NCBI RefSeq assembly: GCF_028609865.1 | Contig: NZ_CP063194.1 | Span: forward strand, 2,170,001 to 2,234,000 | Length of the DNA stretch: 64,000 bases | From: Corynebacterium jeddahense | GTDB lineage: Bacteria > Actinomycetota > Actinomycetes > Mycobacteriales > Mycobacteriaceae | Direction of reading: 5' to 3' | Notes under the pieces: generated by a model | What the model was told of the DNA's origin: nothing | The model's input: only the letters and a program-made list of their open reading frames with translations | The model's database searches: none | Translations under genes and position numbers: made by a program | Shown: in pieces, positions 1 to 6,856 of the stretch | Layout of the letters: each line of letters opens with the position of its first letter | How positions within the stretch are numbered: position 1 is the stretch's first letter

Positions 1-512
1 GTCGCCGTGTACTTCAGCCACGCCTCGCCGGAGGTCTCCGTGCGCAGGTACAGCACGTCGCCGATGCGGACGTTGTGGTGGTCGGCGGAGCCGTCGTAAA
101 GCTTGTCAAAGACCGCCTCCACCCCCGAGCCCGTATGGCCCGCGATGACCACGATGTCCTCCGCGTTCGAGCCCGGCAGCGAGTACGGGCGGTCCGGCGC
201 GGTGTACGCGCACGCAAGGTTGAGCGTCGCGGGGTTGATCGCACCGTCAATCGCGCGGCAGTCGTTCGGCTCGAACCCCGCGTCCAGACCAATCGAGGGG
301 ATGTACATCTCCACCGGGCGGCTCGCCGCGATATACGGCGGATCCGCCTGCGGCGCGGGCGCGGGGGCCTCGGCGGCGGGCGGCGGAGTCGGGGGCTCGT
401 CGGGTTGGTTGTCGGTCCAGAGCACCCACCCAAGTGCAGCCAGCGTAACGACGACCAAAGGTCCAACCACGGACCCGCCGCGCCGTGGCGCGTGGGAATG
501 GCGAGCCGCCAT
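1..512 (-). CDS. class F-like sortase, 3' end outside window
   Basis: Membrane-anchored transpeptidase of the sortase fold; 170 codons are visible. The ATG at 512 gives a basic N-terminus, a membrane segment at about residues 15-32, a Pro/Ala-rich linker (about 36-60), then the sortase core starting PVEMYIPSIGLDAGFE and reaching the catalytic-His motif IAGHTGSG (His126). The catalytic Cys and Arg would lie beyond the window edge, so activity cannot be judged. The short N-terminus with a single membrane segment and the absence of a C-terminal membrane anchor near the His differ from the pilin-type sortases at 11.5 and 17 kb and resemble actinobacterial class E/F enzymes. A decayed second copy lies at 3110-3700, and a third fragment of its membrane-segment region at about 3855-3913. 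An Arg-rich alternative reading of the same strand is a frame shadow. Confidence 0.75.
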   Translation of the reverse strand, partial: MAARHSHAPRRGGSVVGPLVVVTLAALGWVLWTDNQPDEPPTPPPAAEAPAPAPQADPPYIAASRPVEMYIPSIGLDAGFEPNDCRAIDGAINPATLNLACAYTAPDRPYSLPGSNAEDIVVIAGHTGSGVEAVFDKLYDGSADHHNVRIGDVLYLRTETSGEAWLKYTA

Positions 513-596
513 GACAGGCCTCCTTCCCGGTTCGGTGTGGGTGCGATCGTAGTGCGCGGGGTGAGAGGCCGGAAACCTAGGGCGGTTGTGTTTTCT

Positions 597-1172
597 TCAT
601 CGTCCGAGTGGCATCTCGGTCTGGAGCAGCGGTGGTACCGGGATGACCCCCTGGGGCCGTAATCGTCTCATCTCTTGCAGCGCCTCGCCCCAATGCGTCT
701 GATCAAGGGGCATCCAATTCTCAACCGCGGACAGGTACGAGCTGGAGAGGATCTTGTTTACCCCAGCGCGTTCAGATTTTGTCAGCTCTCGTTTCGCCTC
801 AGTTCTATCCGCGCACGCGAGTAAGGCGAGCGCATCTTGGACATGGCGCTCCCGGTTCGCATCGGGGAGCCGAAGGGCATGGCCCTTCATCGCAAGGGCG
901 GACCAGACGTTAGGCAACCTGACCGTATGTGCCGCGCTGACCGCTTCCGCCACGCCGACCAGCGTCGAATGGTTCATCGGATCAACGACGACGTCCACGT
1001 CTTCCGTGGATCTTCCGTAGCCAACATCATTTAAGGTGCAATGCAGCTGGGTCATTGCCCCGCCTACGAGCAACCAGTCCTCACCGTCCAACGCAGATGC
1101 GACCTGATGTAGCCCGGGGTACACGCCGCTGCGCCTTTCTAGTCCCCACTGCTGCACCCACAGCGGAATCAA
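597..1172 (-). CDS. nucleotidyltransferase-fold protein (possible toxin)
   Basis: 191 residues. The segment DWLLVGGAMTQLHC followed by STEDVDVVVDP matches the GG...(D/E)xD signature of DNA-polymerase-beta-like nucleotidyltransferases (AbiEii/MenT/DUF6036-type), in which the acidic pair binds metal. The start is a TTG with no clear ribosome site and no in-frame ATG or GTG before an upstream stop, so the N-terminus is uncertain and may be slightly truncated; GTG at 1157 is an alternative. It is divergent from an XRE gene at 1314, and a palindrome lies between them. Nucleotidyltransferases of this group often act as toxins paired with DNA-binding antitoxins; that role is inferred here. A degenerate copy of its C-terminal YLSxVxNWMPLDQxHW stretch lies at about 3741-3805. 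Confidence 0.6.
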   Translation of the reverse strand: MIPLWVQQWGLERRSGVYPGLHQVASALDGEDWLLVGGAMTQLHCTLNDVGYGRSTEDVDVVVDPMNHSTLVGVAEAVSAAHTVRLPNVWSALAMKGHALRLPDANRERHVQDALALLACADRTEAKRELTKSERAGVNKILSSSYLSAVENWMPLDQTHWGEALQEMRRLRPQGVIPVPPLLQTEMPLGR

Positions 1173-1270
1173 GCGGTCCGGCGCGGGGCCTCGGCGGTGG
1201 GAGGCTCGAGCGTGGGCGCGTCAGTGCCGGCCCGAAGCATGCCAAGCCGTTGCCCTAGACCGTCAACTTC

Positions 1271-1288
1271 TGTACCATAAATGATACA
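1271..1288. promoter_or_regulatory. palindromic operator candidate between divergent genes
   Basis: TGTACCAT-AA-ATGATACA, with 7 of 8 arm positions complementary, lies 26 bp upstream of the XRE start and 98 bp upstream of the nucleotidyltransferase start. The AT-rich centre could overlap a -10 element. Its position fits autorepression by the XRE protein. Confidence 0.45.
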
Positions 1289-1313
1289 AACCGTGACAAG
1301 AAGGGGGAGTCCT

Positions 1314-1637
1314 GTGAGCGATACATTCAACGCACTGCTGCGGGCACAAACAGAGAAGGACCCAGCGTTCGCTGAAGCTTATGAGCGTGAGCTGAAACGG
1401 ATCCAAACCTACGACCGGATCGTCAACACGATTGAGGAGCACCGCGAAAATCTGGGACTCACCAAAAAGCGCATGGCTCAGGTTTCCGGCATCCCGTACT
1501 CTTCCGTTCGCCGATTGCTTACCTCGTCTGGACGCGAAGTGAATCCAACTGTTGGTACGCTCGCGGACTTGGCAGCGTCTGTCAATCTACGTCTCACGCT
1601 AGAACCTGATATTGAACGCTTAGAAACAAATTCGTAG
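1314..1637 (+). CDS. XRE-family HTH protein (HigA-like antitoxin candidate)
   Basis: 107 residues from a GTG at 1314, preceded by AAGGGGGAG at 1301-1309; an in-frame ATG at 1281 sits inside the palindrome and lacks a ribosome site, so it was rejected. An N-terminal helical part (AYERELKRIQTYDRI) is followed by a helix-turn-helix (about residues 40-85: LGLTKKRMAQVSGIPYSSVR), then a short C-terminus typical of HigA-like antitoxins. The palindrome upstream is a likely self-operator. It ends 2 bp from the convergent end of a RelE-like gene and is divergent from a nucleotidyltransferase, so either neighbour could be its partner. Base composition is lower in GC than the core genes around 23-31 kb, consistent with acquired DNA. 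Confidence 0.75.
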   Translation: MSDTFNALLRAQTEKDPAFAEAYERELKRIQTYDRIVNTIEEHRENLGLTKKRMAQVSGIPYSSVRRLLTSSGREVNPTVGTLADLAASVNLRLTLEPDIERLETNS

Positions 1638-1639
1638 GT

Positions 1640-2152
1640 TTAGGTCCGCGAGATATAGCGCGCAACCAGGCTTGCTGGGGCAAGAGATCGGACTGGCCGA
1701 CCGTAATCGTCGGGCCTGAAGTATTCGTCGCGAAGTGCACTTAATTCCACATAACGGCTCTCCGCGAATACCTCGCCATTCGGCTTCGAATCTGCGTCGA
1801 TAACTGTTAACAGTGGCCGGTCTACGTTCTCCGCAAACACATCTAACACGCAGAACAATCGGTAGTGCACACCGTCGATCCTCGCCCTCACCTCGTACAT
1901 CCCAGTGCAGGTGCCATGCATTGCTTCCCACTTGCCACCACCAGCGAACTTTGTCGGAGGAGCCTCTGCTACAGCAGCGAGGACAGGTAAGAGCTTCCTC
2001 GCTGCTTTATTTGGCCAGGTAGCAAACGTTTCAAGTGATGGAACTGCACCGTTGTTCGGACGCATGAAGAACTCGACCGAGTGCGATGCGTCGGACGAAA
2101 GCCGCGGTGTAGACACTTCGCGCATTTTCAACCGTTTCCGTTTCCCCACCAT
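1640..2152 (-). CDS. RelE/HigB-like (Gp49-type) toxin candidate
   Basis: 170 residues from ATG 2152; in-frame TTG at 2173 is possible but less likely. The core KWEAMHG...MYEVRARIDGVHYRLFCVLD resembles the strand pair of RelE/ParE/Gp49 toxins, in which a variant of GxxELR is followed by a YRLxF strand. The protein has a longer N-terminus than usual (about 70 residues before the core) and a C-terminal tail with SRYVELSALRDEYF. It is convergent with the XRE gene at 1314-1637, with 2 bp between stop codons. Classic HigBA pairs are co-directional, so the arrangement is odd. As a ribosome-dependent mRNase or orphan toxin its role is inferred from fold-level resemblance only. Confidence 0.55.
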   Translation of the reverse strand: MVGKRKRLKMREVSTPRLSSDASHSVEFFMRPNNGAVPSLETFATWPNKAARKLLPVLAAVAEAPPTKFAGGGKWEAMHGTCTGMYEVRARIDGVHYRLFCVLDVFAENVDRPLLTVIDADSKPNGEVFAESRYVELSALRDEYFRPDDYGRPVRSLAPASLVARYISRT

Positions 2153-2222
2153 TCCCCCTTGATGTCGGGTCAAACCCTAACAAACGCGGCGTCGACGCGC
2201 AGCCGTGTATTCTAACTCAGCG

Positions 2223-2911
2223 CTACCGGAGCCCCGCGATCGGAGCCGGGAGCAACCCGCGCAGCTGGTCGCCAAACTGCGAGGCGATAAACGCGAAGGC
2301 GCCGCCGAGCGCGGCCACGATGCCGATGACCAGGGCGGCCTTCGCTCCGGCAGAGGATCCCTCCGCCGAAACTGAATCAGCATCTGTCTCCGGGGTGGGC
2401 TCTGCCGGGGGCTGCACCGTAGGCGTTGATAGGCGGTACTGCTTGGCTAAGTCCTGGTACTTGATCATTTTCGCCTCCCCCTCGGGGTTGGCCGGACCGT
2501 GGCCGTCCTTGAAGTCCCAGGCCTCGACGCGGATGCGGTCGTCGTAGACCTTCACGCGCAGACCCGTGGCAGCCTTGTCGTCCACGATCTCCTCGTCGTG
2601 GTCGCCGTCCGGCAGGTACTCGTTGAGGATCGCGCCGGTGTTGACTACGGGCAAGCCGATGGCGCCTTGCGGGGTGCCGTCGCAACGCCTGGTGCCCCAC
2701 CAGTTGTTCTGCTTCAGCGAGGAATGCGAGTGACTGGTGAACGCGACTACGTCGTTGTACTTCGACAGCACGTCGGAGATGGCCTGCTCGTCCTCGAAAT
2801 CGTTCTGGTACCAGGCGGAATGGCTCATGGATACGGTCCCCGGCAGCAGCGGGTGCGTGAACACCAGCGCGGTCACGCCTTGCTTATCCCAGTGCGCGAG
2901 CCGCTCGTCCA
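2223..2911 (-). pseudogene. 5'-truncated secreted metallophosphoesterase (C-terminal half)
   Basis: The reading frame matches the second half of the phosphoesterase at 5157-6704 nearly residue for residue (from LDERLAHWDKQGVTALVFTHP to EYLPDGDHDEEIV), then continues through an intact C-terminal region that the other copy has lost: VKVYDDRIRVEAWDF, a Pro/Glu/Ser linker, and a C-terminal membrane helix (ALVIGIVAALGGAFAFI). Similarity stops abruptly at 2911, so the signal peptide and the first metal-binding motifs are missing. The 2912-3109 stretch beyond the break shows no gene. The two copies are complementary halves of one ancestral gene. Confidence 0.8.
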
Positions 2912-3109
2912 GCACGTCGATAACAGTGAGCAGTACTACATCGGGACGCAGCTACCCGCCTTTACGAATTCAATTCTCTGGCGGTAATAGAGGAGCCGGT
3001 AGTTCCGCGCCTGGCCCCGCGACGCCAGCAAATTGCCACCCACCACCGCATTTCTTACAGACGGCGCAAACGCAGGTTGAATGCAGCTGATCGTGAGCAA
3101 CCGACCCGG

Positions 3110-3700
3110 GTTGGGGCCCTCGCCTCAGATCGAGACGTCCTGAGACAGGCGTGCCTTCTCCGGGCTATGCAAATCGCTCACGGTGTACTTGAGCCAGTGT
3201 TCCCCGGACGTCTCCGTGCGGATTTACATCACGTCACCAACTTGAACATTGTGGTGATCCGCGTCTGGTTATACAACGGGTCGAAAACCGCGTCAGTCCC
3301 GGCACCCGCGTGTCCCGCGATGACAACGATACCTTCGTCGTTTGATCCGGGCAGGCGGTAGGGGCGATCCGGCGCAGTGTAAGCGCAGGCTAGGTTCAGA
3401 GTCGCGGGGTCTAGCAGGCCATCAACAAGCCTGCAGCTCCCCCTGCTCGAACCCGGCAACTAGCCCGATGGCCGGTATGTACATTTCCACCGGTCGCCCA
3501 TCCGGGACAATGATCTGCCCGTCCGGCGCGGGAGCGGGCGCTGGCTTCTCGACGCCCACCGGCGCCGCCTCTTCCACCCCCGGGGTGACGAGCAAGGCTA
3601 CGAGCTGCATGAACGCCCCAGCGATCGCACCAACGGCAAGCACGCGCAAGTACGGCGCTCTCGCTGTGCTCGATAGTGCGACTCGGTCATAGACATTATT
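3110..3700 (-). pseudogene. decayed second copy of the class F-like sortase
   Basis: Two frames together reproduce the gene at 1-512: one carries the membrane segment, a Pro-rich linker and PVEMYIPAIGLVAGFE, then shifts near 3430-3445 into another frame with DPATLNLACAYTAPDRPY and IVVIAGHAGAG, then breaks again near 3235. The HT of the catalytic-His motif is changed to HA. A further stretch (WxKYTVSDLHSPEKAR) continues past the point where the first copy leaves the window. No TLxTC-type Cys motif was found. At least two frameshifts make it non-functional. Confidence 0.8.
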
Positions 3701-3740
3701 CAACGGTACGCCCCGGATTCGGTAGGGAGAAATACAACCC

Positions 3741-3913
3741 GCCTTGCGAGCCAGGATGATCCCAATGCACTTGATCGAGGGGCATCCAGTTCTTAACCTC
3801 GGACAGGTATCCTCTCGGGCGCGTGCTCGTCGTCGGCTGATCTTTGCCGGTCTACAACACCCACCCAAGAGTCACAAGTCTGACAACGACCAAAGGCCCA
3901 ACCACGGACCGCC
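3741..3913 (-). pseudogene. fragments of nucleotidyltransferase and sortase N-terminus
   Basis: 3741-3805 is close in sequence to 681-742 and encodes a degraded YLSEVKNWMPLDQVHW, the C-terminal motif of the nucleotidyltransferase at 597-1172. 3855-3913 is close to about 420-479, the membrane-segment region of the sortase at 1-512. The order differs from the intact locus, so this is a rearranged duplicate rather than a simple tandem copy. Confidence 0.65.
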
Positions 3914-3964
3914 CAGAATGTGATGCTACGTCGTACCCCTCCCGGTTGGATGGGGCGACGGACC

Positions 3965-4174
3965 TCCCAAGTCCTGGAGGTGGTGGTTGGGCTGGCTGAG
4001 GACGGCATGACCATGCTGGTGGTCACCCACGAGATGGCGTTCGCCCGCGCGGTCGCCGACCGGGTTGCATTCATGGGCGCCGGCAGGATTGTTGAGATCG
4101 CCCCGCCGGATGAGTTCTTCGCCGCGCCGAAGTCGGAACGTGCGCTGCGTTTCCTGGACCAGCTGGTATTTTAG
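3965..4174 (+). pseudogene. C-terminal fragment of amino-acid ABC transporter ATPase
   Basis: About 70 codons encoding VLEVVVGLAEDGMTMLVVTHEMAFARAVADRVAF-type sequence and a tail with IAPPDEFFAAP, typical of the region after Walker B in polar amino-acid uptake ATPases (GluA/GlnQ type), including the switch His (VTHEM). Walker A, the signature motif and Walker B are all absent, and no permease or binding-protein gene is adjacent. It is a remnant left at a rearrangement junction. Nothing functional is seen between it and the NYN gene. Confidence 0.8.
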
Positions 4175-4243
4175 GCACCCACCACCGAAAACCACTTTCA
4201 GCAGCTATGATGTTCGGCACTAGCTCTAATTGAGGGGGATGAA

Positions 4244-5014
4244 ATGGCTGGCTTATCGGTTGGTGTCTACTTCGATGGCTTTAACGTCTATTACGGAGGG
4301 AAGAAGCAGTTCGGACCGGGTGCTGCTGGTTGGAAGTGGTTTTCGCCACGGAACCTGGCTACTAACACGCTGCAAGCTTTCTTGTCGGGGCCACACGCGA
4401 CACCAGATATCCAATCGATTTGGGAGGGTTGTTCCATCGATCGCGTGGTGTTCTGCACGGCGAAAATTTCGCAAGACAGAGACCATCAGGCGTATTACGA
4501 CCAGCTGGCTTTCATCAATGCCATTGACGGAGGCAACCACATCGATCTTCTAGAGCTCGGCCACTACGTTGCTCGTGTTAAGCAGTCCCCACTCGCTACC
4601 ATTGGCGCTTCTGGAAGCCCGGAGGTTGTAACTTCCCAGTGGCCACTCATGATTCAAGACCAACTAGGAAACCCAGTTCCATCGGCTCGATTCATGGTTT
4701 CTCATTTCCATAGTGAAGAAAAGGGGAGCGACGTCAACCTGGCTACGCACCTCCTCAAAGACACTTTCGAGGGCCGGATCGATGGAGCAATCGTTTTCTC
4801 TAACGACTCGGACTTGTCGCTACCGGTGGAGGTTGCGCGCGGAAAAATTCCGATTGGTGTAGTGAACCCCTTCCCTACCCGGCCGCACTATTCGTTAACG
4901 AAAGGCAACGACCCGAGTAAAGGAGACTGGTTCAGCTTTTTGAACCAAACGCTTTTCAGCCGGTCTCAGATGCCTACAACCGTTGGGACTGCTTCGAAAC
5001 CCGCCCTTTGGTGA
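4244..5014 (+). CDS. NYN (PIN-like) domain protein
   Basis: 256 residues, ATG at 4244 with GAGGGGGAT just upstream. Conserved acidic motifs of the NYN/LabA fold are present in order: YFDGFNVYYG (residues 9-18), KGSDVNLATHLLKD near residue 165, and IVFSNDSDLSLPVEVAR near residue 185, which together form the metal-binding nuclease site of this superfamily. The expected activity is RNA cleavage, inferred from the fold. Lower GC than neighbours and flanking pseudogenes suggest recent acquisition. Standing alone, it could be a defence or RNA-turnover gene; no partner is evident. Transcription ends at the hairpin at 5087-5115. Confidence 0.8.
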   Translation: MAGLSVGVYFDGFNVYYGGKKQFGPGAAGWKWFSPRNLATNTLQAFLSGPHATPDIQSIWEGCSIDRVVFCTAKISQDRDHQAYYDQLAFINAIDGGNHIDLLELGHYVARVKQSPLATIGASGSPEVVTSQWPLMIQDQLGNPVPSARFMVSHFHSEEKGSDVNLATHLLKDTFEGRIDGAIVFSNDSDLSLPVEVARGKIPIGVVNPFPTRPHYSLTKGNDPSKGDWFSFLNQTLFSRSQMPTTVGTASKPALW

Positions 5015-5044
5015 AAGCGACCCCGACGGCGCTGAGCTTTAGTG

Positions 5045-5072
5045 TTGACAAACTGCCGCCGACAGGTAAAAT
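5045..5072 (+). promoter_or_regulatory. consensus-like promoter facing a terminator
   Basis: TTGACA (5045-5050), a 16-bp spacer, TAAAAT (5067-5072). The predicted start near 5079 lies only about 10 bp before a terminator hairpin, so any transcript would be very short. It may be the remnant promoter of a deleted gene. Confidence 0.5.
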
Positions 5073-5086
5073 AGGCCATATAATTC

Positions 5087-5115
5087 CCCCGTCCTCTTCG
5101 GAGGCGGGCTTTTTA
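5087..5115 (+). terminator. intrinsic terminator
   Basis: CCCG(T)CCTC / GAGGCGGG hairpin with loop TTCG, followed by CTTTTTATT. It ends the NYN gene transcript. Confidence 0.75.
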
Positions 5116-5156
5116 TTTGCGTCGACACGCGCCTGTCCTCGCCCACCGAAACGGAA

Positions 5157-6704
5157 TCAGCTTCTGCCTCCGGGGTGGGATCTGATGGGGACTGTACCGG
5201 AGGCGTCGACAGGCGGTGCTGCTTGGCAAAGTCCTGGTACTTGAGCATCTTCGCCTCCCCCCGGGGTTGGCCGGGCCACGATCTCCTCGTCGTGGTCACC
5301 GTCCGGCAGGTACTCGTTGAGGATCGCGCCGGTGTTCACCACGGGGAAGCCGATGGCGCCTTGCGGGGTGCCGTCGTAACGCCTGGTGCCCCACCAGTTG
5401 TTCTGCTTCAGCGAGGAATGCGAGTGGCTGGTAAACGCCACGATGTCGTTGTACTTGGACAGCACATCCGAGATGGCCTGCTCGTCCTCGAAATCGTTCT
5501 GGTACCAGGCGGAATGGCTCATGGACACCGTCCCCGGCAGCAGCGGGTGCGTAAACACCAGCGCGGTCACGCCTTGCTTGTCCCAGTGCGCGAGGCGCTC
5601 GTCCAGCCACTGCAGCTGCTCGGCGGAGATGCGCTGGAACGGCTCCTTGCCGTCGCGGTCAACGTCCGAGTAGTACTCCGTGTTGATGGAGATCAGCGGC
5701 GTGCCGTCCACCACTACCTCGTTCCACGGTTTGTCTTGCCCGGAGTATTTGAGGAAGCGCTGCATGTGCACCTCCGAGGTTTCCTTGCCGTACATCTCGT
5801 GGTTACCGATGGTCCACAGCTCCACGCCCGAATCATGCGGGACCTCCTTGCGCGCGGCGAGGAACTTGTCCCACTGCTCCTGGCTGCCGTTATCCACCAG
5901 ATCGCCGTTGATCACCAGCGCGCTTGCCTTCTCCTGCATGGCGTTGAGGCGCCGCACGGCCAGCTTGAAGTCTTCCGGGTCGTCCTGCGTATCGGAGATG
6001 ACATCAATGACGGTTTCCGGCTTCTCCGCGGCCTGGGTGAACGGCGCGCGCACCGCGACGTTGTCCACGGCCCACCAGTAGTCGTCGTTGCCGCCGAGGT
6101 AGCTAAACGTCACCTGCATCGTCTTGGCGCCTTCCGGCACGTCGAGCTCGAAGTACTCGTGGGAGGAGTAGCGGTTGCTAGCTAGCCTATCGACGACCTC
6201 CGGTTCCCCACCATCGAACCCCACCGCAACCTGTGCGGTTTGCCCCTTCTTGCCCTGCCGGTAGTGCTGGTCGAACTCGAGGGCGACCTTGCTCTGGCCG
6301 GCGATGTCGATCGGTTCGGTGGTCATGCGCGCGTCCATGGAGTCACGCTCGGCAAGGCGCTGCTGCTTCGAATCGATGATGGCAAACTGGTCGTGCCCCT
6401 GAGTGAAGTAGTGGCGCTGGTCGGTGCCGGCTGCCCAGGTCCAGTGGCGCACGTCCGAGATGGTCCAGCCGTTCCAGCGGGCCTCGCCCGAGGTCACGCC
6501 GTCGACGTCCTGCGACCAGCCTTTAGGCAGGTCGTGCGTGAAGTGGGCGGGGTTGTCCACCCCGTCGAAGCTCTGGAAGTACAGGTACGGGCGGGTGGAT
6601 TCGGGGAACGCCTCCGGCTGGGCAGCGCCCGCGGGAACGGCGACGGTGGTGGCTGTGGCGAGGAGGGCAGCGGTGGTGACGGCGAGTGCGCGGCGGGACA
6701 TCAT
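5157..6704 (-). CDS. secreted calcineurin-like phosphoesterase, C-terminus frameshifted
   Basis: 515 residues with a signal peptide (MSRRALAVTTAALLATATT...AGAA). An N-terminal carbohydrate-binding-like domain (about 30-225) precedes a metallophosphoesterase domain with VISDTQDD, INGDLVDNG, TIGNHEMYG, VFTHPLLPG and FTSHSHS, the expected metal ligands in order. Compared with the copy at 2223-2911, about 85 bp (equivalent to roughly 2496-2580) have been lost just after DGDHDEEIV; the frame then reads an unrelated 40-residue tail, and the original linker sequence continues out of frame to about 5142. The membrane anchor of the family tail is gone, so the protein would be released or unstable. The catalytic motifs remain. 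Confidence 0.75.
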   Translation of the reverse strand: MMSRRALAVTTAALLATATTVAVPAGAAQPEAFPESTRPYLYFQSFDGVDNPAHFTHDLPKGWSQDVDGVTSGEARWNGWTISDVRHWTWAAGTDQRHYFTQGHDQFAIIDSKQQRLAERDSMDARMTTEPIDIAGQSKVALEFDQHYRQGKKGQTAQVAVGFDGGEPEVVDRLASNRYSSHEYFELDVPEGAKTMQVTFSYLGGNDDYWWAVDNVAVRAPFTQAAEKPETVIDVISDTQDDPEDFKLAVRRLNAMQEKASALVINGDLVDNGSQEQWDKFLAARKEVPHDSGVELWTIGNHEMYGKETSEVHMQRFLKYSGQDKPWNEVVVDGTPLISINTEYYSDVDRDGKEPFQRISAEQLQWLDERLAHWDKQGVTALVFTHPLLPGTVSMSHSAWYQNDFEDEQAISDVLSKYNDIVAFTSHSHSSLKQNNWWGTRRYDGTPQGAIGFPVVNTGAILNEYLPDGDHDEEIVARPTPGGGEDAQVPGLCQAAPPVDASGTVPIRSHPGGRS

Positions 6705-6784
6705 GCGTCAAAAATTAGCGCCACCTGAGAGATCCCGCAGCGCGAACTCGTCCCGGGCCGCTGCTAACAAAGGTCTCGCGCAAC

Positions 6785-6827
6785 AAAAGGACCCGTCCCA
6801 ATCGATCTCGATTGAGCCGGGCCCTTT
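6785..6827 (-). terminator. terminator of pilus operon 1
   Basis: Long hairpin whose arms pair AAAGG(A)CCCG...CAATCGA with TCGATTG...CGGG(C)CCTTT, followed on the minus strand by TTTTG. It lies just past the tip-protein stop. Confidence 0.8.
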
Positions 6828-6856
6828 CGGTGCGCGTTTAGAGCGAGCTCCAGCGC

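Noticed and set aside
14..466. 150-codon Arg-rich reading frame on the minus strand
   Set aside because: It is out of frame with the sortase, which has clear motifs, a membrane segment and a matching pseudogene copy.
5073..5115. tRNA or small structured RNA at the hairpin
   Set aside because: Only a simple terminator stem; no cloverleaf arms can be drawn.
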